In this document: positions 22,183-31,703 of the stretch, piece by piece
Numbering within the stretch: the first letter of the stretch is position 1
How the letters are laid out: the number at the start of each line of letters is the position of its first letter
Assembly (NCBI RefSeq): GCF_020400725.1
Contig: NZ_JAINVG010000078.1
Span: 1 to 36,292 of the forward strand
Length of the DNA: 36,292 bases
DNA from: Streptomyces sp. NK15101
GTDB taxonomy: Bacteria; Actinomycetota; Actinomycetes; Streptomycetales; Streptomycetaceae
Direction: 5' to 3'
Notes under the pieces: model-generated
Told to the model about the DNA's origin: nothing
The model's input: only the letters and a program-made list of their open reading frames with translations
The model's database searches: none
Translations under genes and position numbers: made by a program

Positions 22183-24741
22183 TCAGTCGCGGTACGACCG
22201 CACCTGCCGGACCTCGGCGCTGTCCAGGCGGGCGGAGCCGCCTTCGGCGAAGAGCCGGATCCCGTCGCTGTCCGGGTCGGGGAAGATCTGGTCCGTGATC
22301 ACGGCCTCGCCGTCGCCGCCGAACACCTCGACGGAGGACCAGTCGACCAGGATGCGGAGCTCGACCTTGCCGTTCCGGGCCGTGAGCGGTGCGCGCTGGA
22401 CGCCGGGGAAGTCGTCCGAGAAGTCGACCGCACCCGATCGTGTCCGGTCGACGTACAGTTCCCGGGTCCCGGTGTCGTAGCCGATGACCGTCTCCTGTCC
22501 CTCGCCCGTGCGGACGGTGAACCCGAACCGCTCGGCGTCACCGGGAGAGAACGTGGCCCGGATGTCGAGCGCCTTGCCGTCGGCACGGCCGCCCGCCAGC
22601 GGTACGGAGCCTTCCGCGATCTTCACGTCGTGCACGCCGACCGCGGTCCCGGCGTACAGCGACTCCACCGTGGACACCGGCTGCTGCGTGAGCCTGAGCC
22701 GGCCGTTCACGGTGCGCAGCGCCATCTCGCGCGGGATGCTCTGCGCGCTGCGCCAGGGGGAGGTCGGAATGTCGTTGCCGTACTGCCAGTTGTTCATCCA
22801 GCCGATCATGCGGCGCTTTCCGTCCGGGGCGTCCTCCCAGGACACGGCCGCGTAGTAGTCCTTGCCGTGGTCGACCCAGGAGGCCCGCCGGACGCTCGGG
22901 ATCGCGGGCCGGTCGGCGGCGACGAAGTGGTCGGCCAGGATGTGGCCCCAGCCGCCCCGGTTCATGTCGACGATCTGGACGACGGCCTGCTTGCCCCGGT
23001 GGGCGCGGAGGTCGAAGGACGCCCAGTCCAGACTGCCGCCGTTCCCGCCGGTCTCGCTCTGGACGACCTCGCCGTCGACGAGGAGGTTGACCGCCGTCTC
23101 GGTCGAGCGGGGGCGTGCCGGGGTGTCGGACAGCATGACCTGGTCGAGCAGGATGTGACCCCAGCCGCCGGTGTTCTGGTCGACGACCTCGATGCGCGCG
23201 GTCCGGCCGGCGAGGTCGCCGACGTCCCAGGAGGCCCAGTTGAGCTCTTCCGAGTCGGTGCCGGTGGCGCTGCGCACGGTCTTGCCGTCGACGACGAGCC
23301 GGACCGCGGTGGGCGTGTCGGTGCCCGAGGGGTGGTGACCCCCGCCGATGAGGAAGTTGATGTGCTTCGCGGTGAGGGTGAACTCGGGCGAGGTGAGGGT
23401 GCCCGTGGTCGCGTCGCCGTCGAGGAAGCTGTTCACCAGGCCGCCGCCGGCGTGGCCGGTCACCGGGTTCTGTCCGGGAAGCGTTCCGTGTGCGGGGCCG
23501 TTGCCGAAGGCGGTGCCCGTGGTGGTCCAGGAACCGTATCCGTCCTGCTCGAAGTCGGCGAGCACCTCTCCCGGGGGTGCGGGGGAGTCGCCCGTCACCG
23601 AGCCGGGGACGTGCGGGTGGCGGCCGCCGGCCACCTTGAAGTTGAGATAGGCGCTGTCGACGGTGAAGGGCGGTGAGGTGAGGGTGCCGGTTTCGACGTC
23701 GCCGCCGTGGAAGCTGTCGACGAACCCCCGGCCCTCGATCCCGCTCGTGCCCGACGTCCCGGGAGCGGGGGCGGGGACCGGTCCGTCGCCGAACGCGGTG
23801 CCGGTCGTCTGCCAGGTGCCGTAGTCGGCCCCCTCGAAGTCCTGCGTCACCACTCCGGGCGGAGGCGTGTAGGAGCCCTCGTCGTCGGGTGTGAACCGCT
23901 TGCCGTCGAAGTCGCCCACGAAGTACTGGGCGGCCGAACCACCGGCGATGCCGCCGGGGTTGATGTTGACGACGAGCACCCACTTGATGTGCCTGGGGTC
24001 GCCGTCGACGGGCAGCGGGAACAGGTCCGGGCATTCCCAGACGCCGCCCACCGCGTTCTGCGGGCCGAAGTCGCTCAGATGCGTCCAGCTCTTGAGGTCC
24101 TTGGAGGAGTAGAACCGGACCTTGTGCTCGGCGGACAGCGACACCGTCATCAGCCAGCTCTTGGTGGGCGCGTACCACTGGACCTTGGGGTCGCGGAATT
24201 CCTTCGACCCGATGTCCAGTACGGGGTTCCCTGCGTACTTGGTCCAGGTGCGGCCGCGGTCGGTGCTGTAGGCCAGGGACTGGGCCTGCTTGCCGCCGTC
24301 CTTGCGGTGGCTGGTGTAGACGGCCACCATCGCGGGGTTCTTCCTGGTCCCGAACCCCGTGGTGTTGTCGCGGTCGACGACGGCGCTGCCGGAGAAGACC
24401 ATCTCCTCGTCGTCGTGCGGGATGGCGAGGGGGAGTTCCTGCCAGTGCACCAGATCCTTGCTGACGGCGTGGCCCCAGGACATGTCGCCCCAGGTGTCGC
24501 CGCTCGGGTTGTACTGGTAGAAGAGGTGGTACTCCCCCTGGTACCAGACAAGTCCGTTGGGGTCGTTCATCCAGTTCTTCGCGGGACTGAAGTGGAACTG
24601 GGGGCGGTACGTCTCCGTGTACGGCCGGCTGTCCTCCGCCGCCGCCTGCGGGGCGACGGAGGTGACGGTGAGCGCGCAGGTCGCCGCCGCGGCGGCGACG
24701 AGGCGCAGCGGGACACGACGGCGTGCGGGGGCTCGGCTCAT
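22183..24741 (-). CDS. Secreted GH32 fructan hydrolase (levanase/inulinase type) with nested inserts
   Basis: An 852-residue exported enzyme. A signal peptide (residues 1-35, ...TSVAPQAAAE) precedes the GH32 five-blade propeller with nucleophile D60 (NWMNDPNGL), D184 (EFRDPKV) and acid/base E236 (VWECPDL). Propeller sequence resumes at about residue 613 (VDHGKDYYAAVSW), and a C-terminal beta-sandwich follows from about 675 (VEVFGGDGEAVI). Residues about 299-612 are an insertion made of two related modules, one inside the other. Family chemistry is hydrolysis of beta-fructosidic bonds in levan, inulin or sucrose. ATG at 24741 follows AGGAG. Promoter and tandem operators at 24852-24925 point to the LacI regulator at 29240. 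Confidence 0.9.
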   Translation of the reverse strand: MSRAPARRRVPLRLVAAAAATCALTVTSVAPQAAAEDSRPYTETYRPQFHFSPAKNWMNDPNGLVWYQGEYHLFYQYNPSGDTWGDMSWGHAVSKDLVHWQELPLAIPHDDEEMVFSGSAVVDRDNTTGFGTRKNPAMVAVYTSHRKDGGKQAQSLAYSTDRGRTWTKYAGNPVLDIGSKEFRDPKVQWYAPTKSWLMTVSLSAEHKVRFYSSKDLKSWTHLSDFGPQNAVGGVWECPDLFPLPVDGDPRHIKWVLVVNINPGGIAGGSAAQYFVGDFDGKRFTPDDEGSYTPPPGVVTQDFEGADYGTWQTTGTAFGDGPVPAPAPGTSGTSGIEGRGFVDSFHGGDVETGTLTSPPFTVDSAYLNFKVAGGRHPHVPGSVTGDSPAPPGEVLADFEQDGYGSWTTTGTAFGNGPAHGTLPGQNPVTGHAGGGLVNSFLDGDATTGTLTSPEFTLTAKHINFLIGGGHHPSGTDTPTAVRLVVDGKTVRSATGTDSEELNWASWDVGDLAGRTARIEVVDQNTGGWGHILLDQVMLSDTPARPRSTETAVNLLVDGEVVQSETGGNGGSLDWASFDLRAHRGKQAVVQIVDMNRGGWGHILADHFVAADRPAIPSVRRASWVDHGKDYYAAVSWEDAPDGKRRMIGWMNNWQYGNDIPTSPWRSAQSIPREMALRTVNGRLRLTQQPVSTVESLYAGTAVGVHDVKIAEGSVPLAGGRADGKALDIRATFSPGDAERFGFTVRTGEGQETVIGYDTGTRELYVDRTRSGAVDFSDDFPGVQRAPLTARNGKVELRILVDWSSVEVFGGDGEAVITDQIFPDPDSDGIRLFAEGGSARLDSAEVRQVRSYRD

Positions 24742-24851
24742 GGTTTCTCCTGCACTGTGGACGGCGGCGTCGTGTCCGCGCCGGTCGCGGTGGTACGACG
24801 CATGGGGATTCGCAGTGCCGGGCGGTGGGGGCGACGACCCGGAAAACGGTG

Positions 24852-24881
24852 TGTCATCGATGACATGTGACAGCGATGACA
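24852..24881. promoter_or_regulatory. Tandem LacI-type operators upstream of GH32
   Basis: TGTCATCGATGACA (24852-24865) is a perfect palindrome. TGACAGCGATGACA (24868-24881) differs at two positions. Centres are 16 bases apart. They lie downstream of the putative GH32 promoter and match the pair at 26104-26133. Confidence 0.75.
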
Positions 24882-24895
24882 TCCGCTGGGCAGTG

Positions 24896-24925
24896 ATGAT
24901 GTGGGGGCTCCGGGCGGCGCGTCAA
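24896..24925 (-). promoter_or_regulatory. Putative GH32 promoter TTGACG-N18-CATCAT
   Basis: On the minus strand TTGACG (24920-24925) and CATCAT (24896-24901) are spaced by 18 bases, the same hexamers and spacing as the promoter at 26061-26090. The operators begin 14 bases further on, where repressor would block initiation. Confidence 0.5.
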
Positions 24926-24957
24926 TGGCCTGGGCCGAGTTCGTCCGGGCCGCCGGT

Positions 24958-25929
24958 TCAGCGGGCGGTGCGTCCGGCCGCGGGTTCCGGCAGCCGCAAC
25001 TGGCCGGCCCACGGCGGGTTCGGCCCGACGACGCCGCAGGTCAGCGCCGCGACCCGGGAGGCGAAGGCGCAGGCGTCGAAGACGTCCTCGACCCGGAGGT
25101 CCGTCAGGCGCCCGCCGAGCAGCCCCTTGGCGCCGAGATGGTGCAGGAACCCCGCGGTGAAGGAGTCACCGGCTCCGACGGTGTCGACCACGTCCGTCGG
25201 GGGTGCCGGTACGACGACCCGCTCGCCGTCCAGCGAGGCGACCGCGCCGCGCTCCCCGCGGGTGACCACGACGAGCGGGACGCCTGCCGCGTGCCAGGCG
25301 TCACAGGCCCGCTCGATCGTGCAGCCGGGCAGCAGCAGTTCCAGGTCGTCCTCGCTCAGCCGGAGGATGTCCGCGAGCGCGCACCAGCGCGGCAGGCGTT
25401 CGCGGTAGACGTCCAGTCCCACGAGCAGCGGCCGGACGTTGGGGTCGACGGAGACCGTGGCCGTGGCGGAGGCGCGGGCGAGGAACTCCTCCACGACCGG
25501 GCCGCCGGGCTCGCGCACCAGGGCCAGGGAGCCCGAGTGCAGACAGGTGGTGGGGGCGAGGTCCGTCGCGGCGAGTTCGTCCGCCGTCCACTGCCAGTCC
25601 GCGGTGCCCTCGGCGTGGAAGGAGTACGCCGCCCGGCCCTGGGCGTCGAGCTCGGCGACGGCCAGGGTGCTGGGCTCGGTCGCCCGTACGGCGGCCGTGA
25701 GATCGACGCCCGAGGCCTCCAGGTGACCACGGAACAGGCGGCCGAAGACGTCGTCGGACAGTCGCGCCAGGAAGCGGGCGGGCGTGCCCAGCCGGGCGAG
25801 CGCCACGGCCGTGTTCGCCGGCCCGCCGCCCGGCAGGACCCGCAGGGCGAGCTCGCCCGGCACGGGTGCGGGGATGGTGAAGGTGTCCGCGACGCATTCT
25901 CCGAGGACGGTGACCAGAGGCAGGCGCAT
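24958..25929 (-). CDS. PfkB-family sugar kinase, probable fructokinase
   Basis: A 323-residue ribokinase/PfkB protein. Both family signatures are present: the N-terminal GGGPANTAVALARLG and the C-terminal DTVGAGDSFTAGFL with the catalytic Asp. It would phosphorylate the sugar imported by the ABC system, most likely fructose given the GH32 enzyme. ATG at 25929 follows GGAGAG. It diverges from the ABC importer genes and shares the operator-containing spacer with them. The GH32 gene lies 216 bases downstream on the same strand with its own promoter. Confidence 0.85.
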   Translation of the reverse strand: MRLPLVTVLGECVADTFTIPAPVPGELALRVLPGGGPANTAVALARLGTPARFLARLSDDVFGRLFRGHLEASGVDLTAAVRATEPSTLAVAELDAQGRAAYSFHAEGTADWQWTADELAATDLAPTTCLHSGSLALVREPGGPVVEEFLARASATATVSVDPNVRPLLVGLDVYRERLPRWCALADILRLSEDDLELLLPGCTIERACDAWHAAGVPLVVVTRGERGAVASLDGERVVVPAPPTDVVDTVGAGDSFTAGFLHHLGAKGLLGGRLTDLRVEDVFDACAFASRVAALTCGVVGPNPPWAGQLRLPEPAAGRTAR

Positions 25930-26060
25930 GGCTGTTTCTCTCCAGGTGGGCAGCACCGGAAGGCTGCGTTTGCTCGGGGCTTGAGGAAACTCACAGCGGG
26001 CGGTGCTCTCGATGTGAGGCGGTGCGGCCGGCGTTGCCGATTTGTGACGGCGCCAAGGCA

Positions 26061-26090
26061 TTGACGTTTCCGGGTGACGGAGTTCATCAT
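26061..26090 (+). promoter_or_regulatory. Putative ABC-importer promoter TTGACG-N18-CATCAT
   Basis: TTGACG (26061-26066) and CATCAT (26085-26090) with an 18-base spacer, identical in hexamers and spacing to the GH32 promoter. Operators follow after 13 bases. Confidence 0.5.
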
Positions 26091-26103
26091 CCTCCGCAAG
26101 CGG

Positions 26104-26133
26104 TGTCAACGATGACATAGGTCAACGATGACA
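26104..26133. promoter_or_regulatory. Tandem LacI-type operators upstream of the ABC importer
   Basis: TGTCAACGATGACA (26104-26117) and GGTCAACGATGACA (26120-26133), centres 16 bases apart. Together with the GH32 pair they define TGTCAWCGATGACA. They lie between the divergent kinase and importer genes and could control both. Confidence 0.75.
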
Positions 26134-26227
26134 CCGCCTCCGGCGCCTTCGGACAGCAACAGTCCCCTCGCGCCGTGGCTCTTCGGCCCACGCGGCCGTT
26201 CCGTCCTCGCCCAGCAGGAGATCAGTC

Positions 26228-27241
26228 ATGCTTCGCAGAAACCGCACCCTCCGCGTCTCCATCGGATTCACCGCCCTCACGGCCGTCTCGGCGCTGGCCC
26301 TGACGGCCTGCGGCTCCGGTGCGCAGGGAGGATCCGGCGGTGGTGGCACCAAGGTCGGGCTGATCACCAAGACGGACACGAACCCGTTCTTCGTGAAGAT
26401 GAAGGAGGGCGCCGAGCGGGCCGCGAAGGACAACGGCGTCGAACTCATCAGCGCGGCGGGCAAGTTCGACGGCGACAACGCGGGCCAGGTCACCGCCATC
26501 GAGAACATGGTCAACTCCGGGGTGAAGGGCATCCTCATCACGCCCAACGACTCCAAGGCCATCGTCCCCGCCCTCGAGAAGGCACGCGCCAAGGGCATCC
26601 TGGTCATCGCGCTCGACAGCCCCACCGAGCCGCAGGACGCCACCGACGCCCTCTTCGCCACCGACAACGTCAAGGCGGGCGAGCTCATCGGCCGGTACGC
26701 CAAGGCCGCCATGGCCGGCAAGCCGGCGAAGATCGCCACCTTGGACCTCGCCCCCGGCGTCGCGGTGGGCGTGCAGCGCCACCAGGGCTTCCTCAAGGGC
26801 TTCGGCATCGCGGAGGGCGACCCGTCGATCGTGTGCATGCAGGACACCGGCGGGGACCAGGCCAAGGGCCAGACGGCGATGGAGAACTGTCTCCAGAAGT
26901 CGCCGGACGTCAACGTCGTCTACACCATCAACGAGCCGGCCGCGCTGGGCGCCTACACCGCGCTCAAGGCGAAGGGCCTGGAGAAGAAGGTGCTGGTCGT
27001 CTCCGTCGACGGCGGCTGCACCGGCACGAGGGCCGTCAAGGAAGGCAAGATCGCGGCGACCTCGCAGCAGTACCCGCTCGACATGGCGTCCCGGGGTGTC
27101 GAGGCGGTCGCCGACTTCGCCGAGGGCGGCAAGAAGGCCTCCGGCTACACCGACACCGGCGTCACGCTCATCACCGACGCGGCCAAGCCGGGTGTCGACG
27201 CCGAGGACACCGCGTACGGCCTGGAGAAGTGCTGGGGCTGA
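26228..27241 (+). CDS. Sugar ABC transporter substrate-binding lipoprotein (RbsB/FrcB type)
   Basis: A 337-residue lipoprotein with a signal ending in the lipobox LTACGS (Cys near 28). The Peripla_BP_4 fold shows in KVGLITKTDTNPFFVKMKEG, GILITPNDSKAIVPALEKA and LVIALDSPTEPQDA. It captures the sugar outside the membrane for the permease that follows. ATG at 26228 follows AGGAG. First gene of a three-gene importer operon under the tandem operators. The fructose specificity is inferred from the GH32 enzyme and PfkB kinase beside it; ribose or another furanose is possible. Confidence 0.9.
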   Translation: MLRRNRTLRVSIGFTALTAVSALALTACGSGAQGGSGGGGTKVGLITKTDTNPFFVKMKEGAERAAKDNGVELISAAGKFDGDNAGQVTAIENMVNSGVKGILITPNDSKAIVPALEKARAKGILVIALDSPTEPQDATDALFATDNVKAGELIGRYAKAAMAGKPAKIATLDLAPGVAVGVQRHQGFLKGFGIAEGDPSIVCMQDTGGDQAKGQTAMENCLQKSPDVNVVYTINEPAALGAYTALKAKGLEKKVLVVSVDGGCTGTRAVKEGKIAATSQQYPLDMASRGVEAVADFAEGGKKASGYTDTGVTLITDAAKPGVDAEDTAYGLEKCWG

Positions 27242-27303
27242 GCCCGGCATTCCCCTGACGAACCCCGCCCCCGCCGACCACCGACCACCGGCAAGGAATC
27301 CGC

Positions 27304-28295
27304 ATGTCCGCCACTCCCCTGCCCTACGACCAGCTGAAAGGACCGACCACGGTCCGCCGGCTGCTCGCCACCCCGACCACGGGCCCGCTCGTCGCCCTGC
27401 TGCTGGCCTGTGTGTTCTTCTCCCTGACGACCGAACAGTTCCTCTCCGGCGGCAACTTCTCGCTGATCGTCCAGCAGGTCATGGTCGTGGGCACGCTGGC
27501 CATCGGTCAGACCCTGATCATCCTCACCGCCGGCATCGACCTCTCCTGTGGTGCCGTCATGGCGTTCGGCAGCATCGTCATCGCCAAGACGGCCGCCGAG
27601 GGCGGCCTGCCGCCGCTCGCCGCGATCGCTCTCGGACTGGTCGTCAGCGCGGGCTTCGGCCTGGTCAACGGCCTGCTGGTGCAGCTGATCCCGCTCCCGC
27701 CGTTCATCGTCACCCTCGGCATGCTGAACGTGGCGTTCGCCCTGACCCACATCTACTCGGCCGAGCAGACGATCACCAACCTCCCGGCACCCCTGACCGC
27801 CCTCGGCGAGACCTTCCCGCTCGGCAACACCGACATCACCTACGGCTCGCTCGTCACGATCGCCCTGTTCCTGCTCTTCGCCTACGCGCTGAGCGGCACG
27901 TCCTGGGGCCGGCACGTGTACGCGCTCGGCAACAGCCCCGAGGCCGCCCGCCTCAACGGCATCCGCACCTCCCGGCTGACGGTCGGCCTCTACGCCCTGG
28001 CCGGAGCCGTCTACGGAATCGCCGCACTGCTCCTGATCTCCCGCACCGGCGTCGGCGACCCGCAGGCCGGCCAGACCGACAACCTGGACAGCATCACCGC
28101 CGTCGTCCTCGGCGGCACCAGCCTCTTCGGCGGGCGGGGCTCCGTCCTCGGCACCTTCATCGGCGTCCTCATCGTCGGTGTGTTCCGCAACGGCCTCCAG
28201 CTGATGGGCGTCGCCTCCATCTACCAGACCCTGATCACCGGCGTGCTGGTCATCCTGGCCGTCACCGTCGACCAGATCTCCCGGAGGAAGGCACG

Positions 28296-28299
<4 letters not shown>
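27304..28299 (+). CDS. Sugar ABC transporter permease (RbsC/FrcC type)
   Basis: A 331-residue membrane protein with about 8-10 hydrophobic segments and the family motif LTAGIDLSCGAVMAFGSIV, then a late GGTSLFGGRGSVLGTFIGVLI. It forms the channel for the sugar delivered by the upstream binding protein. ATG at 27304 follows AAGGA. The last codons overlap the ATPase gene (ATGA at 28296-28299). Confidence 0.9.
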
Positions 28300-29129
<830 letters not shown>

Positions 29130-29185
29130 GTCGCCGCAGGGGCGGCGCCGCGCAGACCGCAGGGTCGCCGCACAGTCAGGACAGC

Positions 29186-29214
29186 GGGCCCGGCCCCGGG
29201 CAGGGGCCGGGCCC
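29186..29214 (+). terminator. Strong hairpin between importer operon and LacI gene
   Basis: A 12-bp perfect stem GGGCCCGGCCCC / GGGGCCGGGCCC around a 5-base loop. It begins 57 bases after the ATPase stop and ends 25 bases before the LacI ATG. A terminator or attenuator limiting read-through into the regulator gene. Confidence 0.65.
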
Positions 29215-29239
29215 GACGAACGCACAGGAACGGTGGTAC

Positions 29240-30283
29240 ATGGCCGCGAACCGTCGCCCCACACTGGCCGATGTGGCCAGGGAAGTGGGCGTCAGCGCCA
29301 AGACGGTGTCCCGGGTGCTCAACGAGGACGGGCCGAGTTCCCCGGAGACCCGCGCGCGCGTGCTCGCCGCGGTCGCGAAGCTCGGGTTCCAGCCGAACCT
29401 GATGGCCCGCAACATCCGGGTCGGGGGCCCCGACACCACCGTCGGCCTGGTCGTGCCCGACCTCGGCAACCCCTTCTTCGGCACCGTCGCCGGCGGCGTG
29501 GAGGACCTCGTGCGCAGCCGGGGGCTCACCCTGCTCATGGGCTCGTCGGCCGAAGACCCCGACCGGGAAAGGGCGTTGATCCAGACCTTCCTCGCCCGGC
29601 GCGTCAGCATGCTGATGGTCGTCCCCGCCTTCGGGGCCGACCACGGCCATCTCAAGGCACCGCGCGCGGCCGGTCTGCCGGTGGTCTTCCTCGACCGGCC
29701 GGGCGTCGGGCTGTCCGCCGACTGCGTCGTCAGTTCCAACCGGACCGGCGTCCACGAGGGCGTCTCCCACCTCATCGCCCGCGGCCACCGCCGGATCGGC
29801 TTCATCGGAGACCTTCCCGCCAAGCTCTACACCCGGCGCGAGCGGCTCGCCGGCTACCGCTCCGCGCTCGCCGAGGCGGGCCTGCCCTATGACCAGACCC
29901 TGGTGACCGGCGCCCACAGCCAGGACGCGGCCGCCGCCGAGACCACCGCGCTGCTCGACCTGCCGCATCCCCCCACCGCGCTGTTCGCGGCGAACAACAT
30001 CATGGCCCTCGGGGTCATCGCCCGGCTCACCCGCGCGGGGCGCAAGGACGTCGCCCTGGTCACCTTCGACGACCTCCCGCTCGCCGACGTCCTCGAACCG
30101 GCCCTGACCGTCGTGGCCCAGGACCCGGCGGCCATCGGCGAGGCGGCGGCCAGGACCGCCCTCGCCCGCCTGGACGGCGACCGCAGCCGCGCCCGGACCA
30201 TCATGGTGCCCACCCGTCTGGTGGTCCGCGGCTCCAGCGAACCGCTGCCCCACGCCGCCGGACAGACACCGGCAGGAAGCTGA
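29240..30283 (+). CDS. LacI-family transcriptional regulator of the fructan regulon
   Basis: A 347-residue regulator. The N-terminal helix-turn-helix TLADVAREVGVSAKTVSRVLN (about 8-28) is followed by the hinge and a Peripla_BP-like ligand domain (VGLVVPDLGNPFFGTVAGGVED, LFAANNIMALGVIARL, LVTFDDLPLADVL). It follows the importer genes and is the natural candidate to bind the TGTCAWCGATGACA operators in front of the GH32 and importer genes, releasing them when a sugar or sugar phosphate binds. No such operator is seen directly before its own gene. ATG at 29240 follows GGAACGGTGG. Confidence 0.9.
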   Translation: MAANRRPTLADVAREVGVSAKTVSRVLNEDGPSSPETRARVLAAVAKLGFQPNLMARNIRVGGPDTTVGLVVPDLGNPFFGTVAGGVEDLVRSRGLTLLMGSSAEDPDRERALIQTFLARRVSMLMVVPAFGADHGHLKAPRAAGLPVVFLDRPGVGLSADCVVSSNRTGVHEGVSHLIARGHRRIGFIGDLPAKLYTRRERLAGYRSALAEAGLPYDQTLVTGAHSQDAAAAETTALLDLPHPPTALFAANNIMALGVIARLTRAGRKDVALVTFDDLPLADVLEPALTVVAQDPAAIGEAAARTALARLDGDRSRARTIMVPTRLVVRGSSEPLPHAAGQTPAGS

Positions 30284-30586
30284 ACGACACGCTCGCGGCC
30301 CCTGGGGCTCGCGGGCATGTGAGCGCGGCTTTCGCCCTTCCCCTCCCCGCCCTCGGAGGACGCCGTGGAGCGGCCGGCGCCGGCCGGGGCGGCCGAGCGC
30401 CCGGGGCCGTCCCTGGAGGAAACCTCCGAGTTCCTTCGCATGTCGCAGACCGGTGCCCGCCGGCGCCGGCCACTCGGCTCCCCGCACAGGGGCCGGCGCC
30501 CTGCGGGGCCGTCAGCGGCCCCTGCGACTGCCGTACCGGCTCGGCCCGGGCCGAGGGCCCCACTGCCCACCCGCCGAGACGGAGCG
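30284..30586. other. Spacer between convergent LacI and TetR genes, with hairpins
   Basis: 303 bases. A 10-bp hairpin (GGCGCCGGCC at 30462-30471 with 30491-30500) and a 16-base palindrome CTCGGCCCGGGCCGAG (30540-30555, 32 bases beyond the TetR stop) are probable terminators for the two converging genes. No gene is supported. Confidence 0.5.
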
Positions 30587-31165
30587 TCAGACCACGGCGA
30601 GCCGGTCCACCAGCAGTTCCACCCTCCGCTCGGTGTACTCCGGCGGCAGCCGCCGGGCCCGGGTCAGGGTGACCAGCCCGTGCAGGGCCGCCCAGAACGT
30701 CTCGGTGAACAGCCCCGGGTGGACGCCCTCCCCCGCGACCTCGCCGAGGCTTTCCAGCAGGGCGGCGAAGGCGTCCTTCAGCGGCTCCGGGGTGTCCTCC
30801 CGCGCGAACGCCAGGCCGCCGTCGAGCTGGAACATGGCGTCATAGACCGCCGGGTTCCGCTCGGCGAAGTCGAGGTAGGCGCGGGCGAGGGCGGCGACCC
30901 GGGCGCGAGGGCCGTCCGCGGCGGAGGTCGCGGCCCGCAGCGCCACGGCCATCTCGGCGGCGCCCTCGAGGGCGACGGCGCCGATGATCTCGCGCTTGCC
31001 GCGGAAGTGGCTGTAGAGGACGGGCTGGCTGTATTCGATGCGCTCGGCGAGCCGACGGGTGGTGACCGCGTCCCAGCCCTGCTGCTCGGCGAGTTCGCGG
31101 GCCGTCTCCACGATGAGGCGCTCTCGGTCCGCCCGTTCGCGCCGCTTGCGTTCCTGTACCGACAT
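30587..31165 (-). CDS. TetR-family transcriptional regulator
   Basis: A 192-residue TetR protein. The N-terminal helix-turn-helix reads VTTRRLAERIEYSQPVLYSHFRGKREIIGAVA (about 34-65), with a variable ligand-binding C-terminal half (EYTERRVELLVDRLAVV at the end). It diverges from the DUF1772 membrane protein. Two copies of CTAGCASCGCTAG lie between them, so it probably represses both its own gene and its neighbour. The ligand is unknown; hydrophobic small molecules are common for the family. ATG at 31165. Confidence 0.9.
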   Translation of the reverse strand: MSVQERKRRERADRERLIVETARELAEQQGWDAVTTRRLAERIEYSQPVLYSHFRGKREIIGAVALEGAAEMAVALRAATSAADGPRARVAALARAYLDFAERNPAVYDAMFQLDGGLAFAREDTPEPLKDAFAALLESLGEVAGEGVHPGLFTETFWAALHGLVTLTRARRLPPEYTERRVELLVDRLAVV

Positions 31166-31174
31166 GACTCGATC

Positions 31175-31187
31175 CTAGCACCGCTAG
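31175..31187. promoter_or_regulatory. TetR operator 1 (near tetR)
   Basis: CTAGCACCGCTAG, 10 bases upstream of the TetR ATG, a near-perfect palindrome matching operator 2. Confidence 0.7.
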
Positions 31188-31225
31188 ACAATCGAGCGGC
31201 AGCAGTACTAGCATTGCCTCAACAC

Positions 31226-31238
31226 CTAGCAGCGCTAG
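31226..31238. promoter_or_regulatory. TetR operator 2 (near DUF1772 gene)
   Basis: CTAGCAGCGCTAG, 18 bases upstream of the DUF1772 ATG and 51 bases from operator 1. A further half-site ACTAGCA lies at about 31207-31213. Confidence 0.7.
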
Positions 31239-31256
31239 ATCCCAGGAGGGGTCCTC

Positions 31257-31703
31257 ATGCTCGACGCACTCCAGGTCTTCACCACCGTGATCGTCGGCCT
31301 GATGGTGGGGGTGGAGTTCTCCGTCGCCTTCGTCGTCAACCGGATACTCGACGCACTCCCCGAGGACAGCGGCCAGCTCGGCCGTGCCCACGGGGGGCGG
31401 ATGCTGGGCGCCCTGATGCCGTTCTGGTACATCGGCTCGCTCGTCCTGAGCGCGGTCTGGGCCATCGCCGGATGGCACCACCCCGGCACCGGCCTCGTCG
31501 TCGTCGCCGCCGGACTGCTGATCGTGAGCGTGATCATGTCGGTCCTGCTGCTCGTCCCGATCAACAACCGGGGCAAGACGTGGACCCCCGAGAACCGGCC
31601 CGCCGACTGGAAGGAGCAGATGAACCGCTGGGACCGCTTCCACTACGTCCGCGTCGCGGTCATCATCGCCGCCTTCACCCTGCTGGTCGCCGCCCTCACC
31701 TGA
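31257..31703 (+). CDS. DUF1772 (anthrone-oxygenase-like) membrane protein
   Basis: A 148-residue protein with four hydrophobic segments, starting VFTTVIVGLMVGVEFSVAFVV and ending with the typical NRGKTWTPENRPADWKEQMNRWDRFHYVRV motif followed by a last helix. This pattern is DUF1772; some relatives are anthrone oxygenases or membrane proteins under TetR control. ATG at 31257 follows AGGAGGGG. Function here is unknown; regulation by the divergent TetR is strongly suggested by the operators. Confidence 0.85.
   Translation: MLDALQVFTTVIVGLMVGVEFSVAFVVNRILDALPEDSGQLGRAHGGRMLGALMPFWYIGSLVLSAVWAIAGWHHPGTGLVVVAAGLLIVSVIMSVLLLVPINNRGKTWTPENRPADWKEQMNRWDRFHYVRVAVIIAAFTLLVAALT

Noticed and set aside
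24742..24957. Kinase and GH32 genes as one operon
   Set aside because: A promoter and tandem operators lie between them, so the GH32 gene has its own start, although read-through is possible.
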